Shown piece by piece: positions 44,197 to 52,900 of a stretch of DNA of 64,000 bases. The notes under the pieces are model-generated. The model worked only from the letters and a program-made list of their open reading frames with translations. It was not told the origin of the DNA and made no database searches. The translations under genes and the position numbers were made by a program. The DNA is taken from the NCBI RefSeq assembly GCF_024807945.1, contig NZ_JANUFD010000005.1, positions 124,001 through 188,000 on the forward strand. The letters run 5' to 3'. Position 1 is the stretch's first letter, and each line of letters starts with the position of its first letter. This DNA is from Pseudomonas sp. JUb42 (GTDB lineage Bacteria; Pseudomonadota; Gammaproteobacteria; Pseudomonadales; Pseudomonadaceae).

Positions 44197-45159
44197 TCAA
44201 TCGGCCACAGGCAGCAGCCCGTCAGGGGTCAGGTGCCAGACCCGATTGCAGGCGCCCCGGCATTCGCCCTGGTCGAAACCGACATCGCCCAGGGGCGTGC
44301 GCCAGGTCGAGTGATTCAGGGCATCCAGCAGGCGGGTACGGCGCAGCCCGCGTCCGGCCAACTGGCCGAGAACGTGGAACAGCAGCAGGCTTTCGCGGTA
44401 ATAGGTCTGCGGCAGGCCATCGAATAGCGCCTGATGAAAGAGCGTCGCCGGGCAGGCAGCGGCGCCCTGCCCGGCCACGCCAAAGCCGATCACCCAAGTG
44501 TGCGGGTCGTCGCTGGCGGCAACGCCGAGATAAGGCGACGCAGCGTCATCGGTGAGGATCAGCGGCCGCTGGCTGCCTGCGGTCCGGCGCGCCTGCCAAT
44601 GCTCGCGGCTGCTGCGCAGGCGTCCGGCAAAGATCTCGACCTCGGCCTGATCGCGCGTGGCAAGCTGCGCTAAACCCGTCTGACTGGCGGCAGCGGCAAT
44701 TGCCTGGGCCAACGCCTGACCATGGGCGCTTTCGTCAGCATCGATATGCAGCGACTGCCAGCCGCGCTGACCGATAAAACGCAGCAGATCCTTGGCCAAT
44801 TGCCGATCTGACGGGCAGAAACGGAAGACGTTGTGATGATCCAGGGTCAGGCGATCCAGGGTCGCGGCCGGGGTCAGCAAGGCAATCCCCGCCGCCCGAT
44901 AGATCGGCACCGCCCCCAGGGCCGCATCAGAGGAGAAATGCCCGACGATCATATCCGCGCCCCACTGCACCATTTCCCGAGCCACCTCGGCGCCACGCTC
45001 ACGATGAGCGCCATCGTCGAGAAAGTGCCACTGCACCTGAGCCAGCGCCGGGATGCTGTTGCGGGCCGTAGCCAGGGCGCGCATGAAGGTGCGGGCATGG
45101 GGCGTGTCGGCCGGATCGAACAGCGCCGATACGCCGACCTTGAGACGTACCCCGCTCAT
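44197..45159 (-). CDS. Periplasmic-binding-fold (type 1) protein without signal peptide
   Basis: A 320-aa protein with the Peripla_BP_6/ANF-receptor fold: VGVSALFDPADTPHARTFMRA at the N-terminus, WGADMIVGHFSSDAALGAVPI, AAGIALLTPAATLDRL and NVFRFCPSDRQLAKDLLRFI as in Leu/Ile/Val- or amide-binding proteins (LivJ/AmiC). It starts directly in the first strand (MSGVRLKVGV), so it has no leader and should stay in the cytosol, like AmiC. ATG 45159 overlaps the DAO-like stop (ATGA). Likely a ligand sensor or binding chaperone of the operon; no ABC permease is present. Confidence 0.85.
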   Translation of the reverse strand: MSGVRLKVGVSALFDPADTPHARTFMRALATARNSIPALAQVQWHFLDDGAHRERGAEVAREMVQWGADMIVGHFSSDAALGAVPIYRAAGIALLTPAATLDRLTLDHHNVFRFCPSDRQLAKDLLRFIGQRGWQSLHIDADESAHGQALAQAIAAAASQTGLAQLATRDQAEVEIFAGRLRSSREHWQARRTAGSQRPLILTDDAASPYLGVAASDDPHTWVIGFGVAGQGAAACPATLFHQALFDGLPQTYYRESLLLFHVLGQLAGRGLRRTRLLDALNHSTWRTPLGDVGFDQGECRGACNRVWHLTPDGLLPVAD

Positions 45160-46298
45160 GGCTGCACCGCCGCGAATGCAGGGGCCGTCACGCCGACACG
45201 CTGCGGCGAAAACATTGACCAACTGCCGCTCCGGGGCCAGGCACCGGCCAGATGCTGTTGCACCTGCTCCAGGGCAATCTGCGCAACGCCGGGCGCAAAC
45301 TTGAAACCCAGGCCGCACATGCCACTGGCGAGGAATACCGGGCTGTCTTCGCTGCAGAAGCCGATCAGTGGCCGACCGTTAAGGCTGTAGCTGTCGAAAC
45401 CCGGTAGCACATCCAACACCGCCGGCTGAGCCGCAGCCCCCAGCAAGCCTTGAACCCTGCTGCGGGCATCTTCGTCATGACGCCGGTCCGACGCCGCCAG
45501 TTGCTCGGGATAACGCGCCTCATCGCGCAGGCCACAGCCGCTCTGGACAATGGCTGAGGTCAAGGGAATGGCATAAGACTGGCTCACCGCATCGATCAGC
45601 GGCACTGTGCAATGGACCGCCGTGCCAACCCGGGCCAGGGGTATCGAGCGGCTATGCAAGGGCAGATCAGGCAACAGCTGTCGCGTCCAGGCACCGGTAG
45701 CCACAACTACGGCGCGGCAGCGCAAGGTGGCCTGGCCCACTGCCAGGCGCACCTCATGTCGCGATACGCAGTCGATGGACTGGATCTCGCAGTGTTCCAA
45801 CAGCAAACCTTGTTGACGCACTACGTTAGCCAAGGCGCTGCTGGCCTGACGCACGTTGCCGATGCTGGCGTGGGGTTCGTACAGATTGATCCGCTGGCTA
45901 TCCGCGCTGTTACCCACGCCCATATCGACGACTTCCTGCGCCGACAGCAAACGCATCGGATAATCAGGCCGGGCGAAACTGCGGATTGCCCCGTCAATCG
46001 CCTCGGCCTGATCCATGGCCGCCCGATAAATCACCCCGGTACGGCGCAAGGCTTTGCCATAAGTCTCGGCAAACACACCCTCGGCCAGTTGGCCCAGGGA
46101 CAGCGCCGTGAGCGCCATCAGTGCCGGGTCGGCGTCATACAGACGCAGCAGCCCGCCGGAGTAGCCGCTGGCCCCGCTTGCTCCGGCTGCGCCCCTGTCG
46201 ATCAGCGCCACGGCAAGCCCGGCGCTGCACAGCCTGGCAGCGATACTGGCACCGATAATCCCGGCGCCGATCACCGCAACGTCATAGTCGATATACAT
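45156..46298 (-). CDS. FAD-dependent oxidoreductase, D-amino-acid-oxidase/glycine-oxidase family
   Basis: A 380-aa DAO-fold flavoenzyme: VAVIGAGIIGASIAARL (FAD, GAGIIG at 10-15), ASGYSGGLLRLYD, VVVATGAWTRQLLP and the C-terminal FLASGMCGLGFKFAPGVA. In hydrazine pathways a DAO-like enzyme (Spb39, PyrL, Tri-type homologues) oxidises the lysine-derived arm of the N-N adduct to release a hydrazino acid and a semialdehyde. The position between MetRS-like and binding-protein genes fits that role. GGA-type ribosome site before ATG 46298. Confidence 0.9.
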   Translation of the reverse strand: MYIDYDVAVIGAGIIGASIAARLCSAGLAVALIDRGAAGASGASGYSGGLLRLYDADPALMALTALSLGQLAEGVFAETYGKALRRTGVIYRAAMDQAEAIDGAIRSFARPDYPMRLLSAQEVVDMGVGNSADSQRINLYEPHASIGNVRQASSALANVVRQQGLLLEHCEIQSIDCVSRHEVRLAVGQATLRCRAVVVATGAWTRQLLPDLPLHSRSIPLARVGTAVHCTVPLIDAVSQSYAIPLTSAIVQSGCGLRDEARYPEQLAASDRRHDEDARSRVQGLLGAAAQPAVLDVLPGFDSYSLNGRPLIGFCSEDSPVFLASGMCGLGFKFAPGVAQIALEQVQQHLAGAWPRSGSWSMFSPQRVGVTAPAFAAVQP

Positions 46299-46311
46299 GT
46301 ACCGAGTCCGT

Positions 46312-47811
46312 TCAGATGGAGTATTCGGCCGCTGAGCCGCTCATGATGGTGGCCGTGATCCGTGCTTCGGGCAGCTCGAACGCTTCGATCAACCGTGCGG
46401 CCATGTCCGGAATCAGCGACTGCCCGGTAATGGCCATGAACGCGACGAAATGGCTGACCGGCCGCCCCTCGGCCAGCCGCGTGCGGGTAATGGCGATCAC
46501 ATCGAGCAACACCGCGGCCATGGCTTTCATGGAGAACCGCGCCGCTTCGCTGGCCGCGATCCATTGCAGGCGCAGGGCTTCCAGCAGCCCGGCATCGGCG
46601 CCGCACAGGCCGCTCCACCAGTCGCTGCCCTGCTGCCCGGCACTGTTCAGCAGCGCCGGGAAGAAAGTGCCGAACACCTCCTCGCGCCATTCAAGGAAAT
46701 GCGCCAGGCGGAAATCGCCTTCGCTGTCTTCCGGCGCGATACTGGCCAGATACAGCCGCGCACTGTCGGCACAGGCCTGGCGCGCAAGGTCACCGACCCA
46801 GATCGCATGGTTGCGGCTGGTGGACAGGTTCAGGCCATCGAGCTTGAGGAACTGGTTGGGCACGAAACGCTGATCGACTTTCAGATGATCCAGCACCGCC
46901 AGCTGCGCCGGATAGACCACCGCATGACTGAACACGCAGTCGAAACCAAGAAAATGCACCAGAGTGCCCTGCCCCGACTGCCAGTACTGGCGAAACAGCT
47001 CCGGCTGGCCGATGCGGTCGGCATATTCGCGGAACGCTGCCATATAACCGGCCAGGCCCATGAACCAGGTATGCACCCGGCAGGAACCGTCTGCGGCCAG
47101 GTCCAGTCCGGCATCGCCCGGTCGGGTCACGCCCCAGTCATGCAGGTGTTCAAGGGTCTCGTGCAGCCAGCTGTCCAGGGGCTTGCGCCATTTGCGATTG
47201 AGCAAGGTGTCACGCAGATGGGGCTTGAACAGTTCAAGCTTGAGGAACGCCCGATTCGTGCTGCGCCATTGCGACAGCTCACGGCACAGCTTGCAGCGCA
47301 AGTCGCCCATCAGTTCGGCGTCCGGGGCCTGAGCGCAGTTTTCGCACTGGCTGGCATCGGATTCGGCGCCGCAGTAATTGCATAGGCCCCGGGCGAAGGC
47401 TTCGTAGCCCCAGCGGTCGCAATCCGGGCAATAGGGTTCCATGGAATCGCGGAATTCGATAAACCCAACCTTGTGCGCCTTTTCAAACACGTCGCGTACC
47501 GCATCGGCGAAGTACGGATTGCGATAAGGGCGCATCCAGTTATCCGGACGGATATTGATCGCCGCCAGGGACGCTTCGATACGATCGGTATTGCTGCGCG
47601 CCAGTTGCACTGGGTCCGTGCCGGTCTCCAGGCCCTTGCGCAGCATGTACGACTGGTAATCGTCGGAATAGGACAGCAACACGCAGTCATGACCGCGCTG
47701 GCGTTGTACCCGGGTGAATACATCTGCGCCGAGAAAGGGTCCGGCGATATGGCCGATATGCAGGTCGCCGTTGGGCGTTGGCGGGGTGATGGTGACGACG
47801 AACTTAGTCAT
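46312..47811 (-). CDS. Methionyl-tRNA-synthetase-like enzyme, candidate hydrazine synthetase
   Basis: A 499-aa class I aaRS paralogue. It keeps the HIGH motif (18-21, in PPTPNGDLHIGH) and a Cys-rich zinc region (Cys128, 131, 144, 147, 156, 159, 173, 176). The KMSKS loop is degenerate, reading LNLSTSRN (327-334). A helical anticodon-domain-like C-terminus is present, but no tRNA-binding EMAP domain. Such MetRS-like proteins activate an amino acid and couple it to an N-hydroxy amine (Spb40, PyrN). The start overlaps the cupin gene by 8 nt. It is too degenerate and too operon-bound to be the housekeeping metG. Confidence 0.9.
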   Translation of the reverse strand: MTKFVVTITPPTPNGDLHIGHIAGPFLGADVFTRVQRQRGHDCVLLSYSDDYQSYMLRKGLETGTDPVQLARSNTDRIEASLAAINIRPDNWMRPYRNPYFADAVRDVFEKAHKVGFIEFRDSMEPYCPDCDRWGYEAFARGLCNYCGAESDASQCENCAQAPDAELMGDLRCKLCRELSQWRSTNRAFLKLELFKPHLRDTLLNRKWRKPLDSWLHETLEHLHDWGVTRPGDAGLDLAADGSCRVHTWFMGLAGYMAAFREYADRIGQPELFRQYWQSGQGTLVHFLGFDCVFSHAVVYPAQLAVLDHLKVDQRFVPNQFLKLDGLNLSTSRNHAIWVGDLARQACADSARLYLASIAPEDSEGDFRLAHFLEWREEVFGTFFPALLNSAGQQGSDWWSGLCGADAGLLEALRLQWIAASEAARFSMKAMAAVLLDVIAITRTRLAEGRPVSHFVAFMAITGQSLIPDMAARLIEAFELPEARITATIMSGSAAEYSI

Positions 47812-48196
47812 TAAGGCACCCCGTTTTGTCGTTGTGCCCGGCAACGAAGGCATTGACGTAGGTCATGTCCCACCAGACCACGTAAAAGTGAAAGTCCTCG
47901 TCCGAGTCGTTGATCACGTAGTGGTTGGTGTGTTTCGGGATCGCCGCAATATCGCCGACCGCGAATTCCATTTCACGCTCCCCGACCACCAGCTTCGCCC
48001 GCCCCTTGATGGCGATGAATATTTCCTGGTCGATCTGGGTGTGGGCCTCGCTGGAGGTGCCTGGGCGCACGACGCACCAGCCTCCGGCAAATGGCATCGG
48101 ATAGCCCTGCCAGGGCAATAAGCGACTGCCATCCAGTCCATACTCATGGACCAGCCCATCGAAGTTTGTTTTGCGATGTATCTCGAACTTTTGCAT
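47804..48196 (-). CDS. Small cupin protein, candidate partner of the MetRS-like enzyme
   Basis: A 130-aa single-domain cupin. Motif 1 is AHTQIDQEIFIAIKG (His52, Glu58; the second motif His is Gln) and motif 2 is PKHTNHYVIN (His99, His102), enough for a metal site. First gene of the operon. In characterised hydrazine synthetases a cupin domain that catalyses the N-N rearrangement is fused to the MetRS-like domain; here it is a separate protein translated with an 8-nt overlap. ATG 48196 is used; a TTG at 48235 is possible. Confidence 0.85.
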   Translation of the reverse strand: MQKFEIHRKTNFDGLVHEYGLDGSRLLPWQGYPMPFAGGWCVVRPGTSSEAHTQIDQEIFIAIKGRAKLVVGEREMEFAVGDIAAIPKHTNHYVINDSDEDFHFYVVWWDMTYVNAFVAGHNDKTGCLND

Positions 48197-48522
48197 TTTC
48201 AAGCCCGTGCGCTGTTGGTGGGCTGGAGGATGCAAGTTGCTGATAGAAGGCGGCTATCCGATTAATAGTTATAAGTGATGATCAGCATCGAAATTTTAGA
48301 TACACCCGCGCAGCACGTGGCCTGCGTGGCACACGCCCGGTTTTTTGTTATTGAACTTTCGGCAATGAATCAGGTACGCGCGGGTATCACTTCTGATGAT
48401 GGCGCCTATCACTAAGCACCATTTCAGAAGTTGCCAGACAGCGGCCTAGAATTATCCCAACAGCGAAGAAACATGATCACTTCGCGCCTTGCCTGCCGCA
48501 TTCGGTTGTATCGGAGAATCCC
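48197..48522. other. Promoter region between the N-N operon and a DUF2790 gene
   Basis: 326 nt without a gene. AAGTGAT (48273-48279) and the inverse ATCACTT (48386-48392), plus a further ATCACT (48408-48413), may be operator boxes; GATG-N5-CATC surrounds the first. A TATAAC on the minus strand (48273-48268) could be the -10 of the operon, without a clear -35. No sigma-54 site. Confidence 0.35.
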
Positions 48523-48792
48523 ATGAAATACGTAATGTTTGCCGCCTTGTCGATGTTCAGTCTTTTTGCCGCTGCCGCCGAGGCGCCAGCCGCCGCAACC
48601 GCTCAGAGCGAGCAGTACAACTACTCGCAGAACCTGGATATCGCCAAGGTGATCAGCATCACCAGCAGCAACGCCAATCAGGCGGCCAGCAGCTGCGGCC
48701 CGGAAGAAGCGCATATGGTCTACGTCGACAGCAAAGGTGCGCGCCATGACCTGCAATACACACGCATGGGTGAGAATTGCGAACAGGGTTGA
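48523..48792 (+). CDS. DUF2790 small periplasmic protein
   Basis: An 89-aa secreted protein: signal peptide MKYVMFAALSMFSLFAAAAEA, then the DUF2790 core YNYSQNLDIAKVISITS ... SSCGPEEAHMVYVDSKGARH with two conserved Cys (CGPEE and MGENC) likely to form a disulfide. A Pseudomonas-specific family of unknown function, often stress- or metal-induced. GGAG before the ATG. Confidence 0.9.
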   Translation: MKYVMFAALSMFSLFAAAAEAPAAATAQSEQYNYSQNLDIAKVISITSSNANQAASSCGPEEAHMVYVDSKGARHDLQYTRMGENCEQG

Positions 48793-48824
48793 GTGAAGCC
48801 CGGAGTTAATTTGCAATGAAATTT

Positions 48825-48895
48825 TGTAGGAGCTGCCGAAGGCTGCGAACGGGTTTACCTGAGACACCGTCTTCGCAGGCATCGGCAGCTCCTAC
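48825..48895. repeat. REP-like palindrome (TAGGAGCTGCCGAAGGCTGCGAA type)
   Basis: Left arm GTAGGAGCTGCCGAAGGCTG and right arm TCGCAGGCATCGGCAGCTCC around a 22-nt loop. A related but separate copy occurs at 50619. Confidence 0.8.
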
Positions 48896-48912
48896 TGGTG
48901 CGTATTACTCAT

Positions 48913-50586
48913 TCAAACCTTCACCGGATTCAACCGCGCCCACATCGCCCGACTGAAGATCCACAACATGGTCACGGTCGCCACCACCGCAATCACCAGG
49001 AACACGTCGTTATAGGCCAGGATATTCGCCTCCCGGGTCGCTGCTGTGGCAATCGAGCGCAACCCCGCCAGCTGCTGCGCGCCGGGGTCGGCCAGTACCT
49101 TTGCGTAGGCTGACGCCGCCTGCTGCACCCTTCCCACCACCAATGGCTCAGTGCTCGCCAGATGCTCTACCAACTGGCTGGAGTGAAACTTCTCTCGCAC
49201 CGTCTGGAACGTCCCCAGCGCCGCCGAGCCGACCAGCCCGCCGATGTTCTGGGTCATGCTGAACAACACGGTAAAACTCACCAGATTGCGCGAATCGGCG
49301 ATCACTCCGCCCAGGCCGGTGATCAGGGTCGGACCGAGGAAATAGGCGCCGCCGAAAGCCAGGAGAAACTGGCTGATATACATGTTCGAGGCACGGGTCA
49401 GGTTGGTGGCACTGCTGTCCATCCAGGCCCCCGCGGCCATCATCGCCAGGGAAATCACCAAAGGCTTCATCAAGTGCGCCGGGTCGATGGTCCAGGCACT
49501 GGTGACTAGCCCGGCAATACTGGCCAGCAGAATCACGGCAAACAGCGTCTGCAATTGATCGTTCTGCAAGTCAAACAACTGCAGGAAGCCCACGGCACCG
49601 ATAGCCTGTTCCGACAACACCACGCGAATCAGGACTACCGCCAACGCCAGCTTGATGATATTGGCGCTGCCCAGCCATTGCAGATTGAGCATGGGCCGGG
49701 CCCGGTTGCGTTCGATTGCCAGCCCCGCGCAGATGCACAGGATCGAACCGGCACTCGCCACACCAATCCACGGCGCCTCGAACCACCAGTCGATCCGCCC
49801 CAGGGACAGCACCGCACAGAACAGCGCCGCGCCACTGGCCAGCAGGATAAAGGTGAGGAAATCCATTTTCTCGAACACCTTGCTGCGATCCCCCGGCGGC
49901 AGCTTGAGGGCGAACACGCACGCAAAAGACAACAGCGCCAGACCCAGTTCGAATACATACAGGCCGCGCCACTCATCGATCTGCAACAGGTTCATGGAGA
50001 CCATGCGGGCAATGGGAATCGCCAGTTGCGATGAGCCAAAGCCCAGCACTACGGCACGCAGGCGCCATTTCCCCGGCCAGGCCTGAATCATGTAGAACAG
50101 CCCGAGCGAGGTCAGGGACGCGCCGACCATGCCATGTACCGCGCGCACAGCAATCGCTGAATCCAATGTATTGACGAACAGATGGGCAAAGGTCACCAAC
50201 ACGTACAGCAACAGGAACAGTTCGGTGAACAATTGCAGGCCGAACTGCTGGCGGAACCGCACCAGAATCAGATTCATCGACACATAGGTCATGTAATAGG
50301 CCGCAGGCAGCCAGGCAATCTGCGGCGTATCGGCGGACAGATATCCCTGCAGATAGGGCAGATTGACCGTGACCATGGCATTGCCTAGGCCGCCGGTAAC
50401 CCCCAGCAGCACGCTGATGAAAGCAAAGGCAAAACGCTCAGGCAGGCTGTGCTCCGGGGTCGAGGGCGAGCCAGGGACGAAAGGTTTTTCCGAGGGTAGC
50501 CAGTGATGGGGCGCGTATTTGTCCAACGGCGTCGACTCCGCAGTAAATACGCCTTGATCCCATAGAAAACGCGACCGGTATTGCAT
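48913..50586 (-). CDS. MFS drug/solute exporter (DHA2/EmrB type)
   Basis: A 557-aa inner-membrane protein with about 14 helices. Family features are YLQGYLSADTPQIAWLPAAYYMTYV and the conserved Arg region after it; a large periplasmic loop with coiled character (SSQLVEHLASTEPLVVGRVQ) near the C-terminus is typical of EmrB partners. No EmrA-type fusion protein is adjacent. ATG 50586 has an AAGG too close to be a good ribosome site, so the first about 50 hydrophilic residues are uncertain. Confidence 0.87.
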   Translation of the reverse strand: MQYRSRFLWDQGVFTAESTPLDKYAPHHWLPSEKPFVPGSPSTPEHSLPERFAFAFISVLLGVTGGLGNAMVTVNLPYLQGYLSADTPQIAWLPAAYYMTYVSMNLILVRFRQQFGLQLFTELFLLLYVLVTFAHLFVNTLDSAIAVRAVHGMVGASLTSLGLFYMIQAWPGKWRLRAVVLGFGSSQLAIPIARMVSMNLLQIDEWRGLYVFELGLALLSFACVFALKLPPGDRSKVFEKMDFLTFILLASGAALFCAVLSLGRIDWWFEAPWIGVASAGSILCICAGLAIERNRARPMLNLQWLGSANIIKLALAVVLIRVVLSEQAIGAVGFLQLFDLQNDQLQTLFAVILLASIAGLVTSAWTIDPAHLMKPLVISLAMMAAGAWMDSSATNLTRASNMYISQFLLAFGGAYFLGPTLITGLGGVIADSRNLVSFTVLFSMTQNIGGLVGSAALGTFQTVREKFHSSQLVEHLASTEPLVVGRVQQAASAYAKVLADPGAQQLAGLRSIATAATREANILAYNDVFLVIAVVATVTMLWIFSRAMWARLNPVKV

Positions 50587-50618
50587 CCTTGTGCGGGCTT
50601 CGAGGACGACGCCAATCC

Positions 50619-50686
50619 CTGCAGGAGCCGCCGAAGGCTGGGAAAGCGGTGTTACACATGTTCGCAGCCTTCGGCAGCGCCTGCAG
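50619..50686. repeat. REP-like palindrome (CAGGAGCCGCCGAAGGCTG type)
   Basis: Arms CTGCAGGAGCCGCCGAAGGC (from 50619) and the inverse GCCTTCGGCAGCGCCTGCAG (to 50686), between the divergent MFS and hydratase genes. Confidence 0.75.
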
Positions 50687-50777
50687 AGCCGCGTATCACC
50701 TCAATCCGGTAGCGCCCTGCCCCCTTCATCGCTACTCTGGTCAGGTCTTCATTCATCAGCCTCAAGGATGCGCTCGC

Positions 50778-51521
50778 GTGAATCACTCGTCTCTTGCCGC
50801 ACTGCTCGTCGATGCCTACCAGAACCGCCGCACCATCAGCCCGGAACAGATCCCCGCAGACAAACCGGCGTCTTACGCCGTGCAGCAGGAAGTCCTGCGC
50901 TTGCGCGGCGCTGAAGTCGGGGGCTGGAAACTCGGGTCGAAATCGTCCACGGGACCGATCCAGGGCGCGATGCTGCCAGCCGATTGCCTGTTGGCCAGTG
51001 GAGCTGAGCTTGAGTTCGCGGCCTACACCAAGCCGGCCATCGAGCTGGAAATCGCCTTTCGTCTGAACCGCGCCTTTACCCCGCGCGATGAGCCTTATAG
51101 CGATGCCGAGGTGCTGGGGGCCATCGGTTCCATGGGCACGACCATCGAGATCGTTGCCAGCCGGATCAACACCTGGCCGAAAGTCGAGCCGCTGCTGTCC
51201 CTGGCTGATCTGCTCAACCACGGCGCATTGATAGTGGGGGAATTCATCGATTACGACGCGGCGTTCCCGTTTATCGAGCCCGCGCTGAGCTTTACCTATG
51301 CCGGCGAAGACATCGTGCCCGGCGATGGCGTCAACCCGGCCGGCGATCCACGTCGCCTGCTGCCGTGGCTGGTCAATCACTACACCAGCCAGGGCCTGAC
51401 CCTGACGCCGGATATCGTCCTCACCACGGGCTCCTACACGGGAATGCATTTCCCGACGGAGCCAGGTGTGGCGGTAGCCGAGATCAGAGGTCTGCCGGGT
51501 ATCGGCTTCAGCTTTATCTAG
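50778..51521 (+). CDS. 2-keto-4-pentenoate hydratase-like (FAH superfamily)
   Basis: A 247-aa FAH-fold enzyme resembling MhpD/DmpE hydratases: GGWKLGSKSSTGPIQGAMLP, AIELEIAFRLNRAF with the metal-binding Glu residues, and LTTGSYTGMHFPTEPG. The GTG start at 50778 has AAGGA 10 nt upstream. It hydrates 2-oxopent-4-enoate-type substrates in aromatic meta-cleavage, but no meta-cleavage genes are near, so the substrate is open. Confidence 0.85.
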   Translation: MNHSSLAALLVDAYQNRRTISPEQIPADKPASYAVQQEVLRLRGAEVGGWKLGSKSSTGPIQGAMLPADCLLASGAELEFAAYTKPAIELEIAFRLNRAFTPRDEPYSDAEVLGAIGSMGTTIEIVASRINTWPKVEPLLSLADLLNHGALIVGEFIDYDAAFPFIEPALSFTYAGEDIVPGDGVNPAGDPRRLLPWLVNHYTSQGLTLTPDIVLTTGSYTGMHFPTEPGVAVAEIRGLPGIGFSFI

Positions 51522-51571
51522 TCCAACAGCGCCAGGCAGTCATTGCGACCGGCCTGGCGCGTACCGTCACA

Positions 51572-52900
51572 TCAGAAGATGTTGATCGGGTAATCGGCAA
51601 TCAGACGGAACTCATTGATATCGCCTTCAGCCTGGTCGGCATTGGCACGGTGCCAGGACTGACGCATACGCAATGCAAGATCCTTGACCGGGCCCGATTG
51701 CACGACATATTTGGCTTCCAGGTTAATCTCGTGATGTTTGCCATCATCGCCATATCCATAGTTGCGATATGGGCTGTTGGCCGCCATATGGCTGCCGTCG
51801 ATATCATCACCGGTAATATAGCGAGTCATGAAACTAAGGCCAGGAACGCCATAAGTTGCCATGTTCAGGTCATAGCGAACCTGCCAGGATTTCTCACCCG
51901 GACCGTTGAAGTCAGAGTACTGCACGGAGTTGGCGAGGAAGATCGAATCGCCGGTATCGCCAGGGCCGTTATGGCCAAACGCTACATAGTCAAATGGCGT
52001 ATCGCCATGAACTTTCTGGAACGCCAGGGTCACAGTATGGGCACTCAGGAAAGAGTAAGCCGCAGCCAGGGAAAAGGTGGTGTTGCTGATATCGCCAGCC
52101 TTGGCTGAACCGGTATCGTTGGTGCGATAGATGTTGAAATCGAAGTTCAACGATTGCAGATCGGAGATCGGCAAGGTCCAGTTGGTATTGGCGTAGTACT
52201 GATCCCAGATATCTTCGAGTTTCGAGCCGTACAGACTGACGGTCAGGTTGTCCGAGATCGCATATTTGCCACCGGCGTAGTCGATGCTCTTGGCCGCGAC
52301 GTTGGCATAGGAGGCGTACAGCTCCTGATCGTGGTTGGTAGTGACCGGGCCATTACTGCTGGTGAAATGGCCACCATCGAGGTCAAGACCCGCGATCTCG
52401 CTGCTCAGCAGATTGAAGCCGGTCGCAGTCTGTGGAAACAGACGCGAACCACCGGCAGCGAAGACCGGCGCGGTAGGTTGCAGGTCGCCGTAGTGCAATT
52501 CGGTCTTGGAAATACGCACTTTTACCGAGCCGCCAGCGGTGCCGTACTGGTCTTCAGGCTCGCCGTTATTACGCACTGGCAGGTTACCGGTGCCGCTGGT
52601 GCCTGCGCCGCCATCGAGCTTGATGCCCCAGTAGCCGTAGGCATCAACGCCGACACCAACGGTGCCCTGGGTGAAACCGGAGCTGAAATTGCCCAGTACG
52701 CCCTGGGTCCAGTCCCTGCGATCGCCACCGCCATTCTTGCCGTCGCGATTGAAGTAGTAATTCTTGAGGTGGATATTGAGGCTGCTACCTTCGACAAAAC
52801 CTGTGGCCGTCGACTGGTCACTGACCACAGCGGCCATGGCCATTTGACTCACGCCTAGAGAGACCGCGAGCGTGACGAGATTCCACTTCATGAACGTCAT
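51572..52900 (-). CDS. OprD-family porin
   Basis: A 442-aa outer-membrane channel: signal peptide ending QMAMA|AVVSD, then the OprD pattern SSLNIHLKNYYFNRD, RRDWTQGVLGNFSSGFTQG, VGVDAYGYWGIKLD, LPVRNNGEPEDQYGTAGGSV and the terminal strand FRLIADYPINIF. The family takes up amino acids, peptides or aromatic acids. ATG 52900 has AGGGGA 6 nt upstream. The specific substrate cannot be read from sequence. Confidence 0.93.
   Translation of the reverse strand: MTFMKWNLVTLAVSLGVSQMAMAAVVSDQSTATGFVEGSSLNIHLKNYYFNRDGKNGGGDRRDWTQGVLGNFSSGFTQGTVGVGVDAYGYWGIKLDGGAGTSGTGNLPVRNNGEPEDQYGTAGGSVKVRISKTELHYGDLQPTAPVFAAGGSRLFPQTATGFNLLSSEIAGLDLDGGHFTSSNGPVTTNHDQELYASYANVAAKSIDYAGGKYAISDNLTVSLYGSKLEDIWDQYYANTNWTLPISDLQSLNFDFNIYRTNDTGSAKAGDISNTTFSLAAAYSFLSAHTVTLAFQKVHGDTPFDYVAFGHNGPGDTGDSIFLANSVQYSDFNGPGEKSWQVRYDLNMATYGVPGLSFMTRYITGDDIDGSHMAANSPYRNYGYGDDGKHHEINLEAKYVVQSGPVKDLALRMRQSWHRANADQAEGDINEFRLIADYPINIF

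Noticed and set aside
46312..47811. Housekeeping methionyl-tRNA synthetase (metG)
   Set aside because: Degenerate KMSKS, missing tRNA-binding C-terminal domain and location between cupin and DAO-like genes argue for a pathway enzyme.
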